Below, in pieces: positions 46,317 to 52,388 of a DNA stretch of 64,000 nucleotides. Position numbers and translations under genes: made by a program. The DNA comes from an uncultured Bacilli bacterium (GTDB taxonomy: Bacteria; Bacillota_I; Bacilli_A; RF39; UBA660), in contig CAJTIX010000005.1 in NCBI GenBank assembly GCA_910576795.1, forward strand, positions 13,738 through 77,737. The letters run 5' to 3'. The first letter of the stretch is position 1; each line of letters opens with the position of its first letter. The notes below the pieces were generated by a model. The model saw nothing but the letters and a program-made list of their open reading frames with translations, made no database searches and was not told where the DNA came from.

Positions 46317-47292
46317 TTTCTAATTCCTCCAATTTTTTAGTCATTTTATGTACTATAATTGAGCCATCACTTTTGTACTCAATTATGTTATGAATTCTAC
46401 GCAAAAACGCGTCCCAAACTGCTCTATACTTTAAACCACATCGTAAGTCATAATATTGCTCCTCTAGGGGAACATTTGAAGTTATATAGACATAAGTGTA
46501 ACAAGCCACCTTATCACTATATCTCGCGGGTAGCATAAGGGGATATATATCGGTATAATTAAGCATATCACCGATGGGTATTTGACTATGAAATTCCTCA
46601 AATACTAGGGTATTCATAGTGCTTTTATATGAGTCAAAATTTACGCCTCTACTACTTGCATAATTCGTGATACGACATATATTTTTAGCACCATGTCTTT
46701 TGTATATATCTCGTGTCTTACCAACGCCTGTATGCCCAAAGACATATGTACAAACTATATCTCGGTTTTCTCTCATGTACTTATCGGCTAGATAAGTTTC
46801 TCTTATCAAGTCTATATCTCGTATTTTTAAAGCCCATTGTGGGTTATTTTCTATAATCTCGATGTTTGACTTACCATCTTTTATATCTTCTAATAATTGC
46901 CCTATAACGGGGTCTTTTTCTTGTAATTCCGATGGTATCGTTCCGTATTCTTCAAAACTGCCCTCAACAGATGTTTCGGCTTTGTCGGTATTTTCAAACT
47001 TGCCCGTTTTTCTCACATAGTCAATATTATCTTGTATAGTCCCATAGGCTTTTTCTATATGTGCTATTTTGTTAAAGCGACTCTGTATCGTTGTAAAGCG
47101 AATCGGCGATTTTGAATAAATAAAGATATGGATATGTAGCGTTTGTGTTTCGTTGCCGATTTCCTTACACATACAATAGTAGTCAAGAGCGAATTTTTGC
47201 AAAGTTTCTTTTATTACTTCGTCCGTAAAGCCGTGTTCTAGTGGGTTGTTAATCGTTAAAGCCCATTTACGACTTTGGCTATTATCTGCCAT
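46282..47292 (-). CDS. rep: CRESS-DNA-virus-type Rep (HUH endonuclease + SF3 helicase), probable relaxase
   Basis: The 336-residue protein has the full layout of circovirus/geminivirus-like Rep. HUH motif I is WALTINNP (10-17), motif II is LHIHIFIY (His53, His55) and motif III is DYVRK with Tyr92 as the likely nicking residue. The helicase has Walker A GHTGVGKT (186-193), Walker B LVFEEF (229-234) and motif C YVYITSN (267-273). It would nick the origin at 47420-47449 and drive rolling-circle replication, and may also start transfer. Related Reps are known from bacterial pCRESS plasmids, phytoplasma plasmids and streptococcal IMEs. It has a strong AGGAGTG ribosome site. Confidence 0.9.
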   Translation of the reverse strand: MADNSQSRKWALTINNPLEHGFTDEVIKETLQKFALDYYCMCKEIGNETQTLHIHIFIYSKSPIRFTTIQSRFNKIAHIEKAYGTIQDNIDYVRKTGKFENTDKAETSVEGSFEEYGTIPSELQEKDPVIGQLLEDIKDGKSNIEIIENNPQWALKIRDIDLIRETYLADKYMRENRDIVCTYVFGHTGVGKTRDIYKRHGAKNICRITNYASSRGVNFDSYKSTMNTLVFEEFHSQIPIGDMLNYTDIYPLMLPARYSDKVACYTYVYITSNVPLEEQYYDLRCGLKYRAVWDAFLRRIHNIIEYKSDGSIIVHKMTKKLEELENEENKTNNEKN

Positions 47293-47384
47293 GTTATCAC
47301 TCCTATTTTTAAAAGTTTAGATTATTATTAAATTTTCAAAGAACTAATGCGCTAATACATATACTAGTTAATACACGCCCATGA

Positions 47385-47419
47385 GTGGGGCGAGTGGCGT
47401 AGCCACTTTAGCCCCCCAC
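47385..47419. other. GC-rich hairpin next to the rep origin
   Basis: The inner arms GTGGC (47394-47398) and GCCAC (47402-47406) sit around GTA. The outer arms are GTGGGG (47385-47390) and CCCCAC (47414-47419). It directly abuts the nonanucleotide hairpin, forming a double hairpin. It may be a second origin structure, such as a single-strand origin or oriT arm, or a protein-binding site. Confidence 0.6.
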
Positions 47420-47449
47420 CATATAAGGGCTAGTATTACCCCTTATATG
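47420..47449 (+). other. rolling-circle origin: hairpin with TAGTATTAC loop
   Basis: CATATAAGGG (47420-47429) and CCCTTATATG (47440-47449) are perfect 10-bp inverted arms. The 10-base loop is CTAGTATTAC, which contains TAGTATTAC at 47431-47439. This fits the NANTATTAC nonanucleotide at which circovirus and geminivirus Reps nick (between T7 and A8). It lies about 130 bp upstream of a gene for exactly that kind of Rep. It is on the strand opposite to rep. Confidence 0.9.
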
Positions 47450-47467
47450 TAGCATGTAGCATGTAGC
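47447..47467 (+). repeat. three tandem 7-bp iterons (ATGTAGC)
   Basis: ATGTAGC occurs three times without spacing at 47447, 47454 and 47461, beginning in the right arm of the origin hairpin. Short tandem iterons beside the stem-loop are the Rep recognition sites in circoviruses and related replicons. Confidence 0.85.
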
Positions 47468-47563
47468 AATAATTTTTATAAATTTACCTTAATGTTAATC
47501 TTGCTACTATTTAAAACAATAGCAAGATGTAACAAATCGGTAGTCAATAAGTCAATAAGTAAC

Positions 47564-47851
47564 TTATTTTTTGCTTGTTTCGGTAGAGTCAGCAAATTCA
47601 ACATAACTAACATTTCTATATCTATCGTATAGGAATTCTTCTATATATTTACCTACAAGACTTTTAATTTCTGATGTAGTTAATTCTTTCCCAAAAGTTT
47701 TGGTTAAGACATCATATCTTACTTTAACTACTGAAACCTTAAGTCCTTCGCTTTTATCGTTGTTAAACTCTTCCGCACAATGAAAATTAACATTATGAAA
47801 TGGCTTATCTTCATACACGCCAATTCTTTCTTCAATACCTATAATTTTCAT
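47564..47851 (-). CDS. small hypothetical protein of the element
   Basis: The 95-residue product (MKIIGIEERIGVYEDKPFHNVNFHCAEEF) has a mixed beta-alpha pattern and no signal peptide. I do not recognise a family. It lies just upstream of the origin and rep on the same strand, with an AAAGGAG site 14 bases before the ATG. The place is typical for small accessory replication or single-strand-binding proteins, but nothing in the sequence shows that role. Confidence 0.55.
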   Translation of the reverse strand: MKIIGIEERIGVYEDKPFHNVNFHCAEEFNNDKSEGLKVSVVKVRYDVLTKTFGKELTTSEIKSLVGKYIEEFLYDRYRNVSYVEFADSTETSKK

Positions 47852-47973
47852 GACCTTAATTTTCTCCTTTCGTTAGATTTTGTGTAATTTTAGTTGGCGC
47901 CTTTCAAATTACAAGTTCATTAAAACACAATTTTTTAAAATCTCTAAAACACGCCATGTGGCTAAAATCAAAG

Positions 47974-48024
47974 AAAAAAAGGCTAAAATTATAACCCTTA
48001 AACTAGTAAATTATAATTTTAACC
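47974..48024 (-). terminator. Rho-independent terminator on the minus strand
   Basis: A 14-base inverted repeat (47981-47994 with 48011-48024, one mismatch) is followed on the minus strand by seven T residues. It would end transcription from the regulator genes to the right, so the 95-residue gene and rep have their own promoter. Confidence 0.75.
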
Positions 48025-48092
48025 TTTATATACAAGTGATTTTAATTCCACACGGAAGTTGGAGTTTTATTAAGTTTTTATAAAAGTTTTCG

Positions 48093-48539
48093 TTATTTTT
48101 GCGTTTTTTTATTGCGAGCAAGTAGTAATTCGCTATCTTCTAAACCTATTTTTTTTAAAAGTATATTACATTCTTTTATAGACATACCAATACAATTAGT
48201 AATTAGGAAGTTATAAGCGCAGTCTCTTCTTTTAGAAAAGTTCATTGTATAACCACCAGCGCGTAGTAATTCAGTAAAAGAATTTATATCAATTTCAAAA
48301 AATATACAAAATGCTACTAAATTTTGTAATGATGGGTCTATTAGTCCTTTTTTCCATCTTCTAAATGTTTCACCACTTAAACCTAACTCGTCCTCAAATT
48401 CTGTAGGTTCTATTGCTTTTAATTCAACCAACTTATTAAATTTTTCTGCAAAACTTTGACTTATTTCCCCCGAACAATAATAACTATCTTCAAATTGAAA
48501 CGCTAATGCGTCTATTTTCTCTTCTAAATCACTTTCCAT
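48093..48539 (-). CDS. helix-turn-helix regulator
   Basis: The 148-residue protein contains an XRE-like helix-turn-helix at about residues 40-75 (EPTEFEDELGLSGETFRRWKKGLIDPSLQNLVAFC). An acidic N-terminal helix precedes it and a helical C-terminal domain follows. A strong AAGGAGCG site precedes the ATG. It is probably the regulator of the element, set beside its maintenance genes. Its operator is not identified. Confidence 0.7.
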   Translation of the reverse strand: MESDLEEKIDALAFQFEDSYYCSGEISQSFAEKFNKLVELKAIEPTEFEDELGLSGETFRRWKKGLIDPSLQNLVAFCIFFEIDINSFTELLRAGGYTMNFSKRRDCAYNFLITNCIGMSIKECNILLKKIGLEDSELLLARNKKTQK

Positions 48540-48564
48540 ATTTTCGCTCCTTTTATTAGTTTAA

Positions 48565-48993
48565 TTATATTTTTTCCTCATTTATATACTCAAACAAATC
48601 GTTATAATGACACTTTGGTTGTCCGTCCCATAAATAAGCATTGATATTTATAGGCTCTTTATTTTTAAATGTAAGAGGGGACATAATTATATAAGGTGTA
48701 TTATCTTTACTATTGACATCATATTCTATTGATTTTACTATCCCAATGTTATTGTCCTCTATAAAGACGCTACTTTCTTTAAATTGATTTTTAGATGGAA
48801 TAACAAGTGCTTTATTTTCCTCGTTATGTGAATCAAGTATTTGTTTAACTTCCCTTAATATAACTTGGTTATTTTCTTTTACATCGACAACTTGGAAAAA
48901 TTGTATATAGTGTCCTTTTACGCCACAATGTCTATCAGTATAAAAAATATCGTCAATTTTGATACTATCTTGATTTTTTATTTCATTAACCAT
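48565..48993 (-). CDS. hypothetical protein (beta-rich, mobile-element type)
   Basis: I start at ATG 48993, with AAAGGA upstream. The 142-residue product has the pattern DIFYTDRHCGVKGHYIQFFQVVDVKENNQVILREVK. It is similar in style to small proteins of plasmids and phages that read DIF-x-x-W-G-Y-D-Q-x-x-x-FYQVV. Their function is not known to me. It is followed by the helix-turn-helix gene, probably in one transcript. Confidence 0.55.
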   Translation of the reverse strand: MVNEIKNQDSIKIDDIFYTDRHCGVKGHYIQFFQVVDVKENNQVILREVKQILDSHNEENKALVIPSKNQFKESSVFIEDNNIGIVKSIEYDVNSKDNTPYIIMSPLTFKNKEPININAYLWDGQPKCHYNDLFEYINEEKI

Positions 48994-49089
48994 AAAGCCC
49001 GTCCTTTCATTACAATTATACCATTTATTACCAATATAATATAGACTCAAACAAAAAATAATTTTGGATCACAATTATTTGTACCAAAA

Positions 49090-49386
49090 TTATTTTGATG
49101 TATTATCAATGTTATTTTGCATTTCAATTATAAAATTAAATTCTTCTTCTATTTTCCTATATGCATCAAAAATTTTTTGCTCGTATTCTTCAATTTTTTT
49201 ATTATGTTCTTCTAATTTCTTCTTTTGGAAGAAAAAAGGTTTACTATCTTCTAAAAAATTTAATTCAGTTCTATAGAATTTTATTTGATTATCTAAAAAT
49301 TCCATATAAAGTTGTGAGTCCTTTATTCCATATATCAAACATAAATCTATTACTTTATTAGCTAATTCTTTATTACTTATTGTCAT
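49090..49386 (-). CDS. coiled-coil hypothetical protein
   Basis: The 98-residue protein is almost wholly helical. Residues 25-95 form a charged coiled coil (DNQIKFYRTELNFLEDSK and KKLEEHNKKIEEYEQKIFDAY). GGTGGTAATGAA precedes the ATG. No family or function is recognised. It lies between the lipoprotein gene and the regulator pair on the same strand. Confidence 0.55.
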   Translation of the reverse strand: MTISNKELANKVIDLCLIYGIKDSQLYMEFLDNQIKFYRTELNFLEDSKPFFFQKKKLEEHNKKIEEYEQKIFDAYRKIEEEFNFIIEMQNNIDNTSK

Positions 49387-49471
49387 TTCATTACCACCAT
49401 TTTATCCATTATAAAAGTAGTATCTAAAATCTTTTAAAAATTTATAAATACTACTTTTCATTTTAAATTAT

Positions 49472-50275
49472 TTAATTGTTATTTTCGTTTTCTTCAATAA
49501 AAGTAAGAGCATTTTTTTGTATTGTTATAACTGGGCGAATTCCACTTCTACCATTTTCAAAAGATAACTGACCACCACAAAGGATATCTTGATTAAATCC
49601 TGGACTAATACGATATGCACTATATTCATCCCTAGCTGTATCAGTCCAATATCCTAATGCATCTTTTGTTGCATTATTCAAACAACCATATTTTTCACAA
49701 TAATTAGATGTTCTATCATACAACCAATTATATTTATTTGATGAATTAGTATCTAAACACGTATTATCTATATTACCAGCTATTTCTTTTATTTCAGAAA
49801 CTTTAATTAATCTAGCATTTAAACTTTTTTCCCAATATGATGTGTCACTTTCTAATTGTTTTTGGGCTGTTATAGGACCTTTATCAGTTTTCAAATTAGG
49901 GTCGCCAAATTGATTATATGTAACATTCCCTCCTGCTTTTTCATAATCTTCTAGAGACAACCAATAAACAAGATTTGTTGTATTGTGGTCTAATATCATT
50001 GTATAAGTGTCTTTATCTTCCTTATATGCATACCATTTCATACAACCACTTCTTGTTTCATCATCACTTTTTACATCGCTTTCAGTACATTTTTTGTTTA
50101 AATTAGTAGGGTCTAAATATACTATCTTTTTAACACCCTTATAATTCGTTTCACTAGGTGGGTTAACTGCTATAGGTTTATTATCATCTTTCTTCTCATT
50201 ATTTGTAGTTGACCCACACCCAGTTAGCATAAATGCTATTATCATAATTAAACTTAAATATTTTATTTTTTTCAT
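49472..50275 (-). CDS. lipoprotein cargo gene with DUF6273-like domain
   Basis: I start at 50275, where AAAGGA precedes an ATG that opens a clear lipoprotein signal (MKKIKYLSLIMIIAFMLTGCGS, lipidated Cys near residue 20). The 267-residue product has a domain ending in GRSGIRPVITIQKNA. That resembles the ends of the chromosomal surface modules (FAIRPVITVANTTK at 18300, GVKPVIALRN at 18970, YPVIEIKA at 7660). Three cysteine pairs in the mature part suggest disulfides. The preceding gene on the same strand encodes a membrane-anchored protein and overlaps nothing, ending 16 bases upstream. The pair looks like surface cargo. Confidence 0.72.
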   Translation of the reverse strand: MKKIKYLSLIMIIAFMLTGCGSTTNNEKKDDNKPIAVNPPSETNYKGVKKIVYLDPTNLNKKCTESDVKSDDETRSGCMKWYAYKEDKDTYTMILDHNTTNLVYWLSLEDYEKAGGNVTYNQFGDPNLKTDKGPITAQKQLESDTSYWEKSLNARLIKVSEIKEIAGNIDNTCLDTNSSNKYNWLYDRTSNYCEKYGCLNNATKDALGYWTDTARDEYSAYRISPGFNQDILCGGQLSFENGRSGIRPVITIQKNALTFIEENENNN

Positions 50276-50291
50276 TTTACATTTTCCTTTC

Positions 50292-50900
50292 CTATAATTC
50301 CTTTGTAATAATTGTTCCATCTGAATTTGTATTAATTACCTCATAAATATTTAAAATCGAATAGTCTTTGTCATAATTATCCATAAAAAGTATTTGAGTA
50401 GTTTGTTTATCACAATCATCATCACACCATATACTAGATATCTTTATTTTCTTTTTTTCTCCTGCCTTTAAAGTTATTGGGTCTTTACTTCTTATAACAA
50501 ATGGTCTGTTATTTGTATCTCTAACGAAAAAAGTATAGCCAATATTATCAAGTGTTTCTTTAGAAGTATTTTTTATAGTAAATACATATTCAACATCTCC
50601 TGCTAGTGTTTGATTATTATTTACTTTATTTTCTTTATGCTTTAATTTAATTCCACTAACATTTACCTTATTATAATTTTTGACTTCATTAAATGTATAA
50701 TAGGGATAGTCTGTTGATGTAGGATGTACTACATTTGCTAAAACCACTTTATCGCTACTTCCACCACTTAATAAAGCGATTCCAGTTATACCAACTATAA
50801 CAATAACTCCACCAATAGCCACTTTTTTAATTCCTATTTTTATAACTTGATTTTTAATCTTTATAAAAATATCCTTTCCTTTTTCTAGTAGATTACTCAT
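50292..50900 (-). CDS. membrane-anchored protein with Ig-like extracellular domain
   Basis: I start at ATG 50900, with AGGTGA upstream. The 202-residue protein has a short basic N-terminus, a membrane helix at about 25-46 (VAIGGVIVIVGITGIALL) and an extracellular beta-sandwich-like domain. That domain contains VEYVFTIKNTSKETLDNIGYTFFVRD, a pattern common in FxLYD- or DUF5067-like domains. A CDDDC turn is present. It is co-directional with the lipoprotein gene. Function is unknown; surface exclusion or host binding are possible but not shown. Confidence 0.6.
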   Translation of the reverse strand: MSNLLEKGKDIFIKIKNQVIKIGIKKVAIGGVIVIVGITGIALLSGGSSDKVVLANVVHPTSTDYPYYTFNEVKNYNKVNVSGIKLKHKENKVNNNQTLAGDVEYVFTIKNTSKETLDNIGYTFFVRDTNNRPFVIRSKDPITLKAGEKKKIKISSIWCDDDCDKQTTQILFMDNYDKDYSILNIYEVINTNSDGTIITKEL

Positions 50901-51035
50901 TTTTTCACCTCTCAATTTCTAAACTCCACCAGTTCAATATAATTATATCACTATTTTTTAAAAAATACACCAGAATTTTCTAATTTATCTTTTATTTTAT
51001 TAACAAGTTAAAATTATAATGGGTGGTGGTGATAA

Positions 51036-51209
51036 ATGAATTTTGTACCTAAAAAGACAAAAAAGAAAATAGTATCAGTATATAAGACTTTATATATAAA
51101 GGAAGAGTTAGTAAAACAAATAGAAAAAATTGCAAAAGACAATGATACATCTTTTAATAATGTTATTATAAGTATGATAGAGGCTTGTCTTAATGATAAT
51201 AAAAAATAA
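51036..51209 (+). CDS. ribbon-helix-helix (CopG/Arc-like) protein
   Basis: A 57-residue frame has a GGTGGTG ribosome site and TATAAT at 51015-51020 upstream. After a basic start (PKKTKKKIVSVYKTLYI) it shows the ribbon-helix-helix pattern KEELVKQIEKIAKDNDTSFNNVIISMIEACL. Such proteins repress their own promoter or control copy number and transfer. It is the only plus-strand gene of the element and is convergent with the next gene. Confidence 0.7.
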   Translation: MNFVPKKTKKKIVSVYKTLYIKEELVKQIEKIAKDNDTSFNNVIISMIEACLNDNKK

Positions 51210-51249
51210 TCAAATTTTTATAGAATATTGATATTTTTTTGGAAATATT

Positions 51250-51283
51250 AAAAAAGCAATTAGCATATAACTAATTGTTTTTT
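51250..51283. terminator. bidirectional terminator between convergent genes
   Basis: CAATTAG (51257-51263) and CTAATTG (51271-51277) form a 7-bp stem with an A run before it and a T run after it. It serves the ribbon-helix-helix gene and the minus-strand gene that ends here. Confidence 0.75.
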
Positions 51284-51707
51284 AAGATATTCTAATTAAA
51301 TTACCATCTACTGAATTTACTTTTACGAAACTTAACTCGGGATAATTTGGACTACCAAGTTCATAACTGCGTATATATACTTCATTATCTTTTGATAATC
51401 TTTCATTTTCCCAATCTTCTTTATATTGTCCAACATAAAATATATTTAGTATCTCTAAATTATAACCCTCTATATTTACATCAATAATAAAATAGTAATA
51501 AACTATTGAATTATATTTATTTTGACATTCTGCTATAATACTAGAAATCAATTTATTCCTATCTTTTATTTTACTATCTTCTACATAATCAAGTCCATAA
51601 ATTTTTCCATTTTCAAAAAAGTCTAACATGTTTGAATTAAGATTAAATTTTTTAGTTAATTCTTTTATTCTATAAATTGCCTCGTTTCTTTGTTCTTCTT
51701 TTGTCAT
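51282..51707 (-). CDS. hypothetical protein at the right end of the element
   Basis: I start at ATG 51707, six bases after GAGGTG; the earlier in-frame GTG is part of that ribosome site. The 141-residue product has a helical first third and a beta-rich remainder (VYYYFIIDVNIEGYNLEILNIFYVGQYKEDWENER). No signal peptide or known motif is seen. It is the outermost gene on the right side. Confidence 0.55.
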   Translation of the reverse strand: MTKEEQRNEAIYRIKELTKKFNLNSNMLDFFENGKIYGLDYVEDSKIKDRNKLISSIIAECQNKYNSIVYYYFIIDVNIEGYNLEILNIFYVGQYKEDWENERLSKDNEVYIRSYELGSPNYPELSFVKVNSVDGNLIRIS

Positions 51708-51818
51708 ATATAACACCTCACTAATAAATATTATACCATTATTAGGAAAATTAAAAAACGACTTTCCATCGTTTCTTTAAAATAACATATCAAGACTCTT
51801 TATCAAAACTCTTTCTAA

Positions 51819-51841
51819 AGTAGTAAATTAGTAGTAAAATT
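51819..51841 (+). repeat. right Int arm-type site pair (DR2-like)
   Basis: AGTAGTAAATT and GTAGTAAAATT recur here in the same order and orientation as at 43567-43589. The surrounding sequence is otherwise unlike the int gene, which points to selection for binding rather than duplication. Confidence 0.8.
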
Positions 51842-51897
51842 ACTTCTAATTTTCATATTTGCGCCTTAAAATAAAGGCTTTTTATCAAAAACTAAAC

Positions 51898-52281
51898 TTT
51901 TATTATAAAATCAATTTATTACATGAAAAGGGAATTGAAACAACTGTAAGTATTGATTTTCAAGAAGATCATAATGTACTTCAGTTTTTAAAAGACAGAA
52001 ACTTAAGAGATTTGACAGCTTGTTTAAGTTGCATGTTTGAATATACAACAGATTTGATGACAAAAGAAAAAACAGAACGGATGGGACTTCATGTTTATTA
52101 TGACACACAAAATATTTATTTTGCATTGACACATCCTATTGGAAAAACCAATTTGCATTATATTAAACCAAACAATTTAAGTTCTGCTATAAAAGATATG
52201 GTGCGTGAAAACTACCACTTAAGTCGAAAAGAAGAAATTATAGATGGAGTCTATACACAGATTTTGACTGTCCATATATAG
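51898..52281 (+). pseudogene. Agr-type sensor kinase, C-terminal part
   Basis: The frame FYYKINLLHEKGIETTVSIDF is the typical start of the ATP-binding half of AgrC/HPK10 kinases. It continues in frame from the half ending at 43428. The domain is degenerate. Where the family has LLDNAIE the sequence reads MFEYTTD, and the glycine-rich G box is not found before the end (YTQILTVHI). So even the uninterrupted protein may have lacked kinase activity. The frame is open a little upstream, from a TTG at 51859, but that part is element sequence. Confidence 0.75.
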
Positions 52282-52301
52282 TTCTTTTTTTTTGATCTTT
52301 T

Positions 52302-52328
52302 TTAGCACTCGATATTGACAAGTGCTAA
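52302..52328. promoter_or_regulatory. CIRCE operator (HrcA binding site)
   Basis: TTAGCACTC, a 9-base spacer and AAGTGCTAA match the CIRCE consensus TTAGCACTC-N9-GAGTGCTAA with one mismatch. It overlaps the -35 element of the clpB promoter, so HrcA would repress transcription until heat shock. Confidence 0.93.
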
Positions 52329-52342
52329 AAAAGTGATATAAT
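52315..52342 (+). promoter_or_regulatory. clpB promoter
   Basis: TTGACA at 52315-52320 and TATAAT at 52337-52342, both perfect, are separated by 16 bases. The -35 hexamer lies inside the CIRCE element. Confidence 0.9.
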
Positions 52343-52388
52343 GAATACAATGATGAAGGAATCATCATAAGAAAAGGGAGGGATACGA

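Larger units (their letters stand above)
43429..51897. mobile_element. 8.5-kb integrative mobilisable element with Tn916-type Int/Xis and a CRESS-type Rep
   Basis: The segment lies inside a sensor kinase gene and almost all its genes are on the minus strand. It carries int and xis closely like Tn916, a TcpA/FtsK-like coupling ATPase and a Rep/relaxase of ssDNA-virus type with a matching origin. It also holds several regulators and two membrane or lipoprotein cargo genes. Direct repeats matching Tn916 Int arm-type sites lie 140 bp from the left end and 60 bp from the right end. No complete conjugation apparatus is present, so transfer would need a helper. Streptococcal IMEs with PF02407/PF00910 relaxases and TcpA are the closest known class. 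Confidence 0.88.

Noticed and set aside
46282..47292. Rep as a phage or viral contig contaminant
   Set aside because: It is in one run with tcpA, xis and int by overlaps and adjacent starts, and both element ends join a chromosomal gene in frame.
51859..51897. TTG at 51859 as the start of a separate gene
   Set aside because: The first 13 codons are mobile-element sequence without a ribosome site. The rest is the C-terminal half of the interrupted sensor gene.
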